This document shows positions 18,488 to 26,448 of a stretch of 64,000 bases of DNA, piece after piece. The DNA is from JBFLYH01 sp964630235. Lineage in GTDB: Bacteria; Oederibacteriota; JAAXVQ01; JAUVAV01. The stretch is taken from positions 124,001 through 188,000 of the forward strand of contig CAZVUO010000005.1 of the NCBI GenBank assembly GCA_964630235.1. The letters are read 5' to 3'. Under the pieces are notes generated by a model that ran no database searches, had not been told where the DNA came from, and worked only from the letters and a program-made list of their open reading frames with translations. Position numbers and translations under genes: made by a program. Every line of letters starts with the position of its first letter. The first letter of the stretch is position 1.

Positions 18488-19583
18488 CTATCAGGGACTC
18501 ATTGAAAAATATCGCGCGCATCTTCCGGTGAGCGATCGCACGCCGGTGGTTTCCCTGCATGAAGGGAATACTCCGCTTATTTCCGCGCCTTCGCTTGCCG
18601 GACTGACAGGTGTTCCAGGCATGAAGGTATTCTTAAAATACGAAGGCGCTAATCCCACAGGGTCATTTAAAGACCGTGGAATGACCGTGGCGATATCAAA
18701 AGCCAAAGAAGCGGGCGCCACAGCGGTCATTTGTGCTTCGACGGGCAATACTTCCGCTTCAGCGGCGGCTTATTCCGCCAGGGCGGGGATCAAGTGTTTT
18801 GTGGTTTTGCCCAAAGGGGCGATTGCTTTGGGAAAACTTGCCCAGGCAATGATGCACGGCGCCCAGGTGATTGCTGTGAACGGCAACTTTGACCAGGCGC
18901 TCGAGATTGTTAAAGTAATATCTGAAAAATATAACGTAACCCTTGTAAATTCAATAAATCCGTATCGCATCGAAGGACAAAAAACCAGTGCTTTCGAGAT
19001 AGTTGAACAACTTGGCGGGCAATCTCCAGATTATCATTTTATACCCGTTGGGAACGCCGGAAATATTACCGCTTACTGGAAAGGCTATCGCGAATATCAT
19101 CATAAGGGAATAATCACGACCTTGCCCCGGATGATGGGGTGGCAGGCATCATTATCCGCGCCGATCGTTGATGGGCACCCTATTGCGCATCCCAAAACCA
19201 TCGCGACGGCAATTAAAATCGGCAATCCGGCTTCCTGGCAACAAGCCTCCGCCGCGCGAGACGAATCCCACGGCATGATCGGAAAAGTGACGGACGACGA
19301 AATTTTATCCGCATACCGTCATTTGAGCCAGGCTGAAGGTGTATTCTGTGAGCCTGCGTCTGCTGCCTCGGTCGCTGGACTGATCAAATTGGCCAAGGAC
19401 GGGTTTTTCAAGAAAGAATCCCGCCCATCGGCAGTGGCGGTCTGTGTGTTGACAGGCCATGGGTTGAAAGACCCGGATCGGGCTATCCAGGAATCCACCA
19501 AATTTCAGACCTGCCCCCCGAAAGTGGATGCAGTAATCAAACTTATGAGGCTGAACCCAACCGCCGCTCTGAAGGGACAATAG
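18480..19583 (+). CDS. thrC: Threonine synthase
   Basis: ThrC converts O-phosphohomoserine to threonine using pyridoxal phosphate. I choose the TTG at 18480, inside the end of hom. It yields the family-typical N-terminus (LTSYQGLIEKYRAHLP as M-TSYQ...) and 367 residues, whereas the ATG at 18387 would add 31 unrelated residues read from the hom frame. The PLP lysine lies in TGSFKDRGM (about residues 58-66), and the phosphate-binding and stacking regions are ASTGNTSASAAAYSARAG and PVGNAGNITAYWKGY. The length fits the short class of threonine synthases. Its substrate requires a homoserine kinase; no canonical thrB is present in the window, but an ApgM-like gene follows. Confidence 0.94.
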   Translation: MTSYQGLIEKYRAHLPVSDRTPVVSLHEGNTPLISAPSLAGLTGVPGMKVFLKYEGANPTGSFKDRGMTVAISKAKEAGATAVICASTGNTSASAAAYSARAGIKCFVVLPKGAIALGKLAQAMMHGAQVIAVNGNFDQALEIVKVISEKYNVTLVNSINPYRIEGQKTSAFEIVEQLGGQSPDYHFIPVGNAGNITAYWKGYREYHHKGIITTLPRMMGWQASLSAPIVDGHPIAHPKTIATAIKIGNPASWQQASAARDESHGMIGKVTDDEILSAYRHLSQAEGVFCEPASAASVAGLIKLAKDGFFKKESRPSAVAVCVLTGHGLKDPDRAIQESTKFQTCPPKVDAVIKLMRLNPTAALKGQ

Positions 19584-19584
19584 A

Positions 19585-20829
19585 ATGAAATATGTCCTCC
19601 TGGTAGGTGATGGGATGGCGGATCATCCTCATCCGAACTTGGGACAACGCACGCCTCTGCAAGCCGCCAAAACCCCAAACCTTGATTTTTTCGCCCAACA
19701 CGGTATTTTTGGTACGGTGCATACGTTGGTCCCGGGCTATCCGCTGGGTTCGGACGTGGCCAATCTGGTCTTGATGGGGTATGATCCGAAACTGTATTAT
19801 TCCGGGCGTTCGCCCCTTGAAGCCGCGAATATCGGCGTGGACTTGGGCCCCAAGGACGTCGCGTTCCGATGCAACTTGGTTTCGGTTCGAAATGGGATCA
19901 TGCAGGATTTTTCCGCCGGCCACATTGCCACCGAGGATGCCAAGCCCCTGGTCAAACTTCTGGATCAAAAATTCGGGACGGAAAAGATCAAGTTTTACGT
20001 TGGTACCAGTTACCGTCATTTGGTTGTTTGGAGAGGGGGGCCTCTGCAGGCTCGCTGTACGCCCCCGCACGATATCAGCGGCCAGGAAATTGCCGGCCAT
20101 CTGCCCAAGGGGCCCGGCCACCGCGAAGTGGTGCAGCTCATGCAGGATTCCCAGCTGCTTTTGGAAGGGCACGAGATCAACCGGGAACGAAGACGGGAGG
20201 GTAAACCTCCGGCCAATATGGCCTGGCTGTGGGGGCAGGGCATGAAGCCCAAAATGCCGACGCTGACCGAGCGGTACCAGTTGACCGGAAGTGTGATTTC
20301 GGCCGTGGATTTGGTCAAAGGAATAGGTATTTACGCGGGGTTGAGCGTCGTGAATGTCCCCGGCGCCACAGGCTACCTGGACACCAACTATGTGGGTAAA
20401 GCGGAAGCCGCCTTGAAAGTCCTTAAAAAGCATGATTTTGTTTTCGTGCACGTGGAAGCGCCGGATGAATGCGGGCACAATGGGGACGAAAAAGGAAAGG
20501 TGCAGGCCATCGAGGATTTTGACGAAAAGGTCGTGGGTGTGATCCGCAAGGGACTGGAGGGGGTGCGGGATTACCGCTTGCTGGTCCTCCCGGACCATCC
20601 CACCCCTTTGGATGTACGCACCCATGTGGATGAACCCGTGCCTTTTCTTATCTATCAACCCGGCGGGGAACCGGCGCCGGGAATTACCGGATATGATGAG
20701 TTTCAAGCCAAGGTTTCGGGAGTGCACCTTGAAGAAGGATGGCGGTTGATGGATTATTTTATCACGGGCCAAAAACCCGAACCGGAGACTTCGCCTCAGA
20801 CGTCTCCGGAAACCGGGCAGAGCGCATGA
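19585..20829 (+). CDS. ApgM-family protein (2,3-BPG-independent phosphoglycerate mutase-like), likely homoserine kinase here
   Basis: This 414-residue protein belongs to the alkaline-phosphatase superfamily ApgM type. The metal-binding signatures are VGDGMADHP at residues 5-13, HVEAPDECGHNGD near 290-302 and DHPTPLDVRTHVDEPVPF near 337-354. ApgM was first known as an archaeal cofactor-independent phosphoglycerate mutase. Bacterial members inside hom-thrC operons have been proposed to serve as non-orthologous homoserine kinases. Here it starts one base after thrC and sits between thrC and lysC, exactly where thrB is expected. I therefore infer that it supplies O-phosphohomoserine. A glycolytic mutase role cannot be excluded. 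The C-terminus ends in a short Thr/Pro-rich tail. Confidence 0.85.
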   Translation: MKYVLLVGDGMADHPHPNLGQRTPLQAAKTPNLDFFAQHGIFGTVHTLVPGYPLGSDVANLVLMGYDPKLYYSGRSPLEAANIGVDLGPKDVAFRCNLVSVRNGIMQDFSAGHIATEDAKPLVKLLDQKFGTEKIKFYVGTSYRHLVVWRGGPLQARCTPPHDISGQEIAGHLPKGPGHREVVQLMQDSQLLLEGHEINRERRREGKPPANMAWLWGQGMKPKMPTLTERYQLTGSVISAVDLVKGIGIYAGLSVVNVPGATGYLDTNYVGKAEAALKVLKKHDFVFVHVEAPDECGHNGDEKGKVQAIEDFDEKVVGVIRKGLEGVRDYRLLVLPDHPTPLDVRTHVDEPVPFLIYQPGGEPAPGITGYDEFQAKVSGVHLEEGWRLMDYFITGQKPEPETSPQTSPETGQSA

Positions 20830-20851
20830 AACGGGGGAGGGATTTTTCCGG

Positions 20852-22078
20852 ATGGCCGAGAGACTATCGGTTTTAAAGTTCGGTGGGGCCACCTTGGCTA
20901 CCCCGGAACTGATGAAAGGGGTGGCCCGGCGTGTCACCGAGATTAAGAACCAAGGCAGCGATGTGGTGGTCGTTGTCTCGGCTCCCGGGGACATGACCGA
21001 TGAATTGATCGCCTTGGCCAAGGCGATCACGCCTTTCCCGGACGAGCGGGAAATGGATATGTTGCTGGCCACGGGCGAACAGCAGTCCATCGCGCTCATG
21101 GCCATTGCCTTGAAATCCCTTAATTGCGATGCGATTTCCTTCACCGGGCCCCAAGTCGGTATCATTACCGATGATGTGCATAACAAAGCCCGGATCGTTA
21201 AAATGGGCGGCGATAAAATCCGCAAAGCCCTGCACTTGGGAAAGGTGGTGATCGTGGCTGGGTTTCAAGGAGAGACCGAAGACGAGGAGATCACCACGCT
21301 TGGCCGGGGCGGTTCGGATTTAACCGCCGTGGCGCTGGCCGCGGCCTTAAACGCAAATATTTGCGAATTCTACAAAGACGTGGACGGTGTCTATACGGCC
21401 GATCCCCGGGTGGTGCCTGATGCGTCCAAGCTGAATCATCTCACGTACGACGAAATGCTGGAGATGGCCAGTTCGGGCGCGCAAGTTCTTTTCAACCGTT
21501 CGGTGGAATTCGCCAAGAAGAACAAGATTGTTTTGCATGTAAGGTCCAGCACCAAGACCGACCCTGGCACGCTGATCATGGAGGAGGTTCCGCAAATGGA
21601 GGGGGTACTGGTATCGGGTGTGACGCATACCAAGGATGAGGCGAAAATCACCATCCTGTGGGTTCCGGATAAGCCTGGAATCGCAGCCAAGATATTCGGC
21701 CGTCTGGCGGATGAAGACTTGAACATTGACGTCATTGTGCAGGACATTTCCGAGGAGGGCACGACCAACATTTCCTTCACGATTCCGGAAAGGGATTTGC
21801 CCAAAGCCAAGCGTGTGGTGGAAGCGTTGGTGGCCGAGATCGGAGCCAAGGGGTTCCAAGCTGACGATAGAATCGGGAAGGTCAGCGTGGTTGGCGTGGG
21901 CATGCGTTCCCATTCCGGGGTGGCCGCCGCCATGTTTCAAGCGCTCCATGAGAAAGGCATCAATATATTGATGATATCAACTTCCGAAATAAAGATTTCC
22001 TGCATCGTGAAGGAAGACCGGGTGGAAGAAGCGGTGCGGGCGATTCACGAACGTTTTAAACTGTCGAATTTAACCTGA
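20852..22078 (+). CDS. lysC: Aspartate kinase
   Basis: LysC phosphorylates aspartate, the first step to lysine, methionine and threonine. The 408-residue monofunctional form shows the KFGGATLATPELM motif (residues about 8-20), GRGGSDLTAVALAAAL near 150-165, KDVDGVYTADPR near 175, and two C-terminal ACT domains (about 265-340 and 345-405; VPDKPGIAAKIFGRLADED and GMRSHSGVAAAMFQALHEKG). These normally bind lysine and/or threonine for feedback control. An ACGGGGGAGGG ribosome site lies about ten bases before the ATG. It is the fourth gene of the threonine operon and is followed 13 bases later by trxA. Confidence 0.96.
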   Translation: MAERLSVLKFGGATLATPELMKGVARRVTEIKNQGSDVVVVVSAPGDMTDELIALAKAITPFPDEREMDMLLATGEQQSIALMAIALKSLNCDAISFTGPQVGIITDDVHNKARIVKMGGDKIRKALHLGKVVIVAGFQGETEDEEITTLGRGGSDLTAVALAAALNANICEFYKDVDGVYTADPRVVPDASKLNHLTYDEMLEMASSGAQVLFNRSVEFAKKNKIVLHVRSSTKTDPGTLIMEEVPQMEGVLVSGVTHTKDEAKITILWVPDKPGIAAKIFGRLADEDLNIDVIVQDISEEGTTNISFTIPERDLPKAKRVVEALVAEIGAKGFQADDRIGKVSVVGVGMRSHSGVAAAMFQALHEKGINILMISTSEIKISCIVKEDRVEEAVRAIHERFKLSNLT

Positions 22079-22091
22079 CGCAGAGGACGCC

Positions 22092-22412
22092 ATGCTGGAA
22101 ATCACGGATCAAAACTTTGAAAAAGAGGTCATTAAGTCGGAATTGCCGGTGGTGGTGGATTTTTGGGCTGCCTGGTGCGGGCCGTGCCGGATGTTGGCCC
22201 CGGTTGTCGAGGAATTTGCCCGTGATTATCAGGGGCGGTTGAAGGTTTGCCGCCTGGATGTGGACGCCAATCCCAACGCGGCCGGGCGTTTCGCGATCCG
22301 CTCCATCCCCTCGCTTCTGTTCTTTAAAAAAGGCAGACTGGTGAATCAACTGGTCGGCGCCTGTCCGAAGTCAAAACTCTCCGCCGTGGCCGACGAAGTG
22401 CTCGGGGGATGA
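22092..22412 (+). CDS. trxA: Thioredoxin
   Basis: This 106-residue single-domain thioredoxin carries the redox motif WAAWCGPCRM (residues about 26-35) and the cis-proline region SIPSLLFF (about 73-80). Size and order of elements are those of classical cytosolic thioredoxin. It is kept reduced by the thioredoxin reductase encoded directly downstream, whose ATG overlaps the trxA stop (ATGATG at 22409). AGAGGA upstream of the ATG serves as ribosome site. Its place at the end of an aspartate-family amino-acid operon is unusual. A link through reductive biosynthesis is only inference. Confidence 0.95.
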   Translation: MLEITDQNFEKEVIKSELPVVVDFWAAWCGPCRMLAPVVEEFARDYQGRLKVCRLDVDANPNAAGRFAIRSIPSLLFFKKGRLVNQLVGACPKSKLSAVADEVLGG

Positions 22413-23338
22413 TGTCCACCCCGCCCGAAACGCTCGATATCCTCATCGTCGGCGCCGGTCCTGCCGGCCTGACCGCGGGACTGTATGCCGTCCGGACCGG
22501 ACGTTCCGTGCTGCTGCTCGAGCAGTTCGTCCCTGGCGGACAAGTGGGGAACACCTGGCGCATCGACAATTATCCGGGACTGGCGCACATCTCAGGACCT
22601 GACCTGATGCAAAAAATGGAAAGCCAGGTCCGGGAACTGGGGCTGAACATCGGGACGGCCTCGGTGACCGGTCTGTCGGCCGGATCGCCCCATACGCTGC
22701 ACACCTCCGCCGGGGATTATCAAGCGCGGACCGTGATCCTGGCCATCGGCGCCAAACCCAAAACCTTGGGCATAACCGGTGAGCGGGAATATGTCGGCCG
22801 CGGCGTATCCTACTGCGGGACCTGCGATGGACCGTTCTTCCGGAATCAGCCGGTGGCTGTCATCGGCGGCGGCAACACCGCGCTGGAAGAGGCGGATTTT
22901 CTGACCCGGTTCGCCTCCAAAGTGTATCTGGTGCACCGACGGAACCAATTTCGGGCGGATAAGATCGTGCAGGACCATGTCTTGCGGAATCCCAAGATCG
23001 AAACACTCACACCCTTTGTTCCGCAGGAGATCCTGGGTGACCACCAAGGCGTCAAGGGCATCAAGATCGGACCGCGGGACAAGCCGGAATGCCGCGAACT
23101 GGAGGTCAGGGGAGTGTTCGTTTTTGTGGGGTGGTCGCCCCAGACCGCGTCCTTCCGTAACGCGGTGGCTTGCGATCCCGAGGGCTACATCCAAACGGAT
23201 GCCAGTTTGATGACTTCGGTTCCAGGGGTCTTCGCGGCCGGCGATTGCCGCGCCAATCCGCTCAAACAGATCGTGGTGGCCGCGGGCGAAGGCGCGACCG
23301 CCGCGGTCATGGCTGACCGTTTTCTGGCATCTCGATAG
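22409..23338 (+). CDS. trxB: Thioredoxin reductase (NADPH)
   Basis: This 309-residue flavoprotein of the low-molecular-weight class has an N-terminal FAD loop (IVGAGPAGLTAGLYA, residues about 13-27) and a FAD contact GQVGNTWRIDNYPG. The active-site disulfide is in YCGTCDGPFF (CxxC about 135-138, with Gly-Thr rather than the common Ala-Thr). The NAD(P) loop is VIGGGNTALEEADFL with the following VHRRNQFRADK, consistent with NADPH. The C-terminal FAD motif is GVFAAGDCRANPLKQIVVAAGEGA. The start overlaps the trxA stop. It is the last gene of the operon; no clear hairpin terminator is visible in the 69 bases before the convergent transporter genes. Confidence 0.95.
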   Translation: MMSTPPETLDILIVGAGPAGLTAGLYAVRTGRSVLLLEQFVPGGQVGNTWRIDNYPGLAHISGPDLMQKMESQVRELGLNIGTASVTGLSAGSPHTLHTSAGDYQARTVILAIGAKPKTLGITGEREYVGRGVSYCGTCDGPFFRNQPVAVIGGGNTALEEADFLTRFASKVYLVHRRNQFRADKIVQDHVLRNPKIETLTPFVPQEILGDHQGVKGIKIGPRDKPECRELEVRGVFVFVGWSPQTASFRNAVACDPEGYIQTDASLMTSVPGVFAAGDCRANPLKQIVVAAGEGATAAVMADRFLASR

Positions 23339-23407
23339 TATTTTCCGAGGGAAGATCGGCCGGTGGTAACCGCGGAATTGCGGGGAAGCAGTGAGTGATT
23401 GGCGTTT

Positions 23408-23503
23408 CTATTTGTTCTTAAAAACCCGCCAAAAACAGAATAGCGCGGTGGCCAGGATCAATCCCCAGGAAATTCCGATGAAAATCCACCCTCCCAGGTT
23501 CAT
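23408..23503 (-). CDS. 31-residue membrane peptide, MetS-like small subunit of the NSS transporter
   Basis: A short reading frame on the minus strand encodes 31 residues: start MNLGGWIFIGISWG, then a hydrophobic run LILATALFCFWRVF and a basic end KNK. Its ATG overlaps the transporter stop codon (ATGA). A strong AAGGAGG ribosome site lies inside the end of the transporter gene, so coupled translation is likely. Single-helix small subunits with this length and position (MetS/MaAIMP type) are known partners of bacterial NSS methionine/alanine transporters such as MetPS of Corynebacterium. I infer that it assembles with the transporter. The start, length, overlap and hydrophobicity are seen directly; function is by analogy. 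Confidence 0.78.
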   Translation of the reverse strand: MNLGGWIFIGISWGLILATALFCFWRVFKNK

Positions 23504-25059
23504 GATCGGGTCTCCTCCTTCGTGAGTCTGAGTCGTCTGCGCCAGGCGAACCAAACGCCCAGACACAGGCTGGCGAAGATCAGCACCAGCATCAGCCGCA
23601 CGGACAGCACGATCGCACGGTTTTCCGGCGGAACGTTTTTCATGAGCAAGGTCGGGATGCCCTGCTGTACCACCCAGAATACCAGGATCGCGAGCAGAAA
23701 AGCCGGCGTGATGTACTTGATGATGTACTTGTACACCCGGGGAAGGTTCAAATCAGCGCCGGAATGAATTTCTTCCCAGGCTTTATCCATGCCGAAAACC
23801 CACGCGAACAGAATGGACTCGATTGTACCGAATAGCACCAGACAGAACGTGCCGCCCCAAAAATCCAGCTCATCCACCACGCCGTGCGCCAAGCCGAAAA
23901 TCGCCGGCTGGCAGAGTATGAAGGCCACTGTTCCGAAAATCCAGACGGCCTTTTTACGACCCACACTGAACTCATCTTCGATAAAAGCCACGGCCGGCTG
24001 GGCAAGGGAAACGGAGGAAGTGACACCGGCTAAAAACAAGAGCGCGAACCATAGGAAAGCGAACAATGCCCCCAAGGGGATTTTTTCAAAAATCAGGGGC
24101 ATGGTCACGAAGCTCAGGTTGAACGAACCGCTCTGGGCGATGGTTTGGATTTCAGTAGGCCCGAAAAATGCAAAAGCCATCGGGATAATGATGCTGCCGC
24201 CCAGGATGACCTCGGCGAATTCGTTGGTACTTACCGCTGTCAAACCCGACAGCACGACGTCGTCTTTTTTTCTAAGGTAACTGGCATAGGTTAGGATGAC
24301 GCCGATCCCCACGCTCAGGGTGAAAAAGACCTGGCCGGCGGCGGCCAGCCACGTCTTGGCGCTGAGCAGGGCGGAAAAATCTGGATTCCAGAGAAATCCC
24401 AATCCGTTCACGATGTTCCACGTCGGCTGGCTGGGATTGGGGGGGGCGAGGGTTAAAACCCGCAGCAGGATGATCAGGGCGAAAAGCAACAACATCGGCA
24501 TGGCCAGCTTGCTCAAGCGTTCAATGCCGCCCCGGATGCCGTAAAACACCACGCTGATGTTGACGCTGAAGGTGAGCAGAAAGAAAAAATAAGCCGGGCC
24601 CAAATTGGAAAAGTATTCGTTTTGAACCAGGCCTTGAAAAGCGCTTAAGAAGGCCTTCATACTGCCTTCGGTGGTCGCCGAAGCATAGTGGCCGCTCAGT
24701 GCGAAATAGCTGTAGGCAAGCAGCCAGGATTCGATGTAGGTGTAGTAAATGAAGATTACCATGGGGCCGAAGATTCCAATGACCCCGAAATATTTAATGA
24801 AACGATTTTTTCGCCAAGTGCTGTGGAAAATCCCTGGCGCGGTGGAATGCTCGAATCCGCCCCCGTAGCGTCCTAGCGTCCACTCGATCAACATCAGGGG
24901 AAGTCCAAGCAGGAGCAGGGAGATGAAATAAGGGATCATGAACGCGCCGCCCCCATTTTGAGCGGCCTGTACCGGAAAACGTAAAAAATTACCGAGTCCG
25001 ACTGCGCTGCCGGCCACAGCCATGATTACCCCAAGTTTTGAACCCCAGGTCTGCCTCAC
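23500..25059 (-). CDS. Sodium:neurotransmitter symporter (NSS/SNF) family amino-acid transporter
   Basis: This 519-residue inner-membrane protein shows the NSS hallmark near its N-terminus (GSAVGLGNFLRFPVQAAQNG, residues about 17-36, lining the Na+ and substrate sites) and then GGGAFMIPYF. About eleven or twelve membrane helices are present. Bacterial members take up amino acids such as tryptophan, leucine, methionine or alanine with sodium. The GTG start is preceded by GAGGTG. The stop overlaps the ATG of a 31-residue partner peptide, which points to the MetPS-like methionine/alanine branch. It is convergent to trxB and divergent from aspC, so it forms its own unit. Confidence 0.93.
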   Translation of the reverse strand: MRQTWGSKLGVIMAVAGSAVGLGNFLRFPVQAAQNGGGAFMIPYFISLLLLGLPLMLIEWTLGRYGGGFEHSTAPGIFHSTWRKNRFIKYFGVIGIFGPMVIFIYYTYIESWLLAYSYFALSGHYASATTEGSMKAFLSAFQGLVQNEYFSNLGPAYFFFLLTFSVNISVVFYGIRGGIERLSKLAMPMLLLFALIILLRVLTLAPPNPSQPTWNIVNGLGFLWNPDFSALLSAKTWLAAAGQVFFTLSVGIGVILTYASYLRKKDDVVLSGLTAVSTNEFAEVILGGSIIIPMAFAFFGPTEIQTIAQSGSFNLSFVTMPLIFEKIPLGALFAFLWFALLFLAGVTSSVSLAQPAVAFIEDEFSVGRKKAVWIFGTVAFILCQPAIFGLAHGVVDELDFWGGTFCLVLFGTIESILFAWVFGMDKAWEEIHSGADLNLPRVYKYIIKYITPAFLLAILVFWVVQQGIPTLLMKNVPPENRAIVLSVRLMLVLIFASLCLGVWFAWRRRLRLTKEETRS

Positions 25060-25144
25060 GCCGACACCTCAAGGCGGGTCAAATTTTTACTACCTTACCG
25101 AATAACGCGCATGAATTCAACAAAAAAGCCTGGTTCCGGCGTGC

Positions 25145-25173
25145 TTTACTTGACTGGGGTGTTGTGATATGAT
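25145..25173 (+). promoter_or_regulatory. Probable extended -10 promoter for aspC
   Basis: TTTACT (25145-25150) and TATGAT (25168-25173) are spaced by 17 bases, with an extended -10 TG one base upstream (25165-25166). The predicted start is near 25180, about 38 bases ahead of the aspC ATG. It lies in the divergent region between the transporter and aspC. Confidence 0.55.
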
Positions 25174-25217
25174 TTTCCGCTGTCAAAAACATTCAATAGA
25201 TCGCGTATGGAGGGGCT

Positions 25218-26408
25218 ATGCAAATCGCCAGGAGAATGTTGAGGATTTCACCTTCGCCAACACTGGCCATCGACGCGAAGGCGAAGCAAATGAAAGCGTC
25301 CGGAATTGATATTATCAATTTTGGGGCCGGAGAGCCGGATTTCGACACGCCCGATTACATCAAACAGGCTGCGATTGCCGCCATCCAGGCCGGATATACC
25401 AAGTATACTCCCGCCTCGGGTTCGCCCGAACTTAAAGAAGCGGTTTGCGAAAAGCTTCGCCGGGAAAACGGGCTGGACTATTCACTGAAGGAAGTCATCA
25501 TTAATTGCGGGGCCAAGCACTCCATTTTCAATGTGTTTCAGATTATGATCAATCCGGGAGACGAGGTGTTGATCCCTGCGCCGTATTGGGTCACGTACCC
25601 GGAGGCGGTGAAATTAGCCGGTGGCAAGCCGGTTTTTATAAAGACTACGGAAAAGACGGGATTTAAAGTTCCGGCCTCGGTGCTGCGTCGGCGGATTACG
25701 GCCAAGACCAAAATGGTGGTCATCAATTCGCCGAGCAATCCCACGGGCGCGGTGTATACAGAGGACGAACTGCGGGAATTGATGAAAGTCGCCATGGCCA
25801 AAAAAGTTTTTGTCCTGTCCGATGAAATCTACGAACATCTGGTCTACGATGGCGCCAAACACGTTTCTCCCGCCGCGTTGCTGCCTGGAGCCAAAGACTG
25901 GACCATCCTGGTCAACGGCGTTTCCAAGTCTTTTTCGATGACCGGCTGGCGAATCGGATACACCGCGGGGCCGGAGCCGATCATCTCCGCCATGGGCAAC
26001 CTGCAGAGCCACTCCACCTCCAATCCCACCAGCATCGCGATGAAAGCAGCCGTGGCCGCTTTGACCAAGCCGGCCGCGGATTTGCCGAAGATGCAGGTGG
26101 CTTTCAAGGAACGGCGTGATTTCGTAGTGGATCAATTGAACGGCCTTAAGGGGATCATCTGCCTCAAACCACAGGGGGCCTTTTATGTTTTCCCCAATGT
26201 CAGCGCCCTGCTGGGGAAGCGCTTCGGAGGCAAATTGATGACCACCAGCCAGCAGCTGGCCGAATATCTTTTGGAAAAAGCGCGGGTTGCGTTAGTGCCG
26301 GGTGATGGATTCGGCGCCGACGACTATCTCCGTATTTCTTACGCCACTTCCATGGAAAATCTTAAGCAGGGAATGGTACGGATAGCCGACGCGTTGTCCG
26401 AAGCCTAG
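25218..26408 (+). CDS. aspC: Aspartate aminotransferase (class I, PLP-dependent)
   Basis: This 396-residue fold-type I aminotransferase interconverts aspartate/2-oxoglutarate and oxaloacetate/glutamate, feeding aspartate to LysC. The N-terminus (RRMLRISPSPTLAIDAKAKQ) and FGAGEPDFDTPDYIK are typical of the Ib subgroup found in Bacillus, Thermus and Rhizobium. SPSNPTGAVYTEDEL, SDEIYEHLVYDG, the PLP lysine in GVSKSFSMTGWRIGY (about residue 236) and the substrate arginine in LRISYATSMENL (near residue 375) are all visible. A GGAGGGG site precedes the ATG. It is probably transcribed from the promoter at 25145 and may continue into secA, 40 bases later. Confidence 0.92.
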   Translation: MQIARRMLRISPSPTLAIDAKAKQMKASGIDIINFGAGEPDFDTPDYIKQAAIAAIQAGYTKYTPASGSPELKEAVCEKLRRENGLDYSLKEVIINCGAKHSIFNVFQIMINPGDEVLIPAPYWVTYPEAVKLAGGKPVFIKTTEKTGFKVPASVLRRRITAKTKMVVINSPSNPTGAVYTEDELRELMKVAMAKKVFVLSDEIYEHLVYDGAKHVSPAALLPGAKDWTILVNGVSKSFSMTGWRIGYTAGPEPIISAMGNLQSHSTSNPTSIAMKAAVAALTKPAADLPKMQVAFKERRDFVVDQLNGLKGIICLKPQGAFYVFPNVSALLGKRFGGKLMTTSQQLAEYLLEKARVALVPGDGFGADDYLRISYATSMENLKQGMVRIADALSEA

Positions 26409-26448
26409 GCGGACCGGGAAGTGTACCTGCAAAAAAAAGGAAGCCAGA

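Noticed and set aside
19543..21225. A 560-codon open frame on the minus strand across the ApgM-like and lysC genes.
   Set aside because: Both plus-strand genes there are strongly recognisable. The antisense translation has no family motif or ribosome site and reflects GC-skewed third codon positions.
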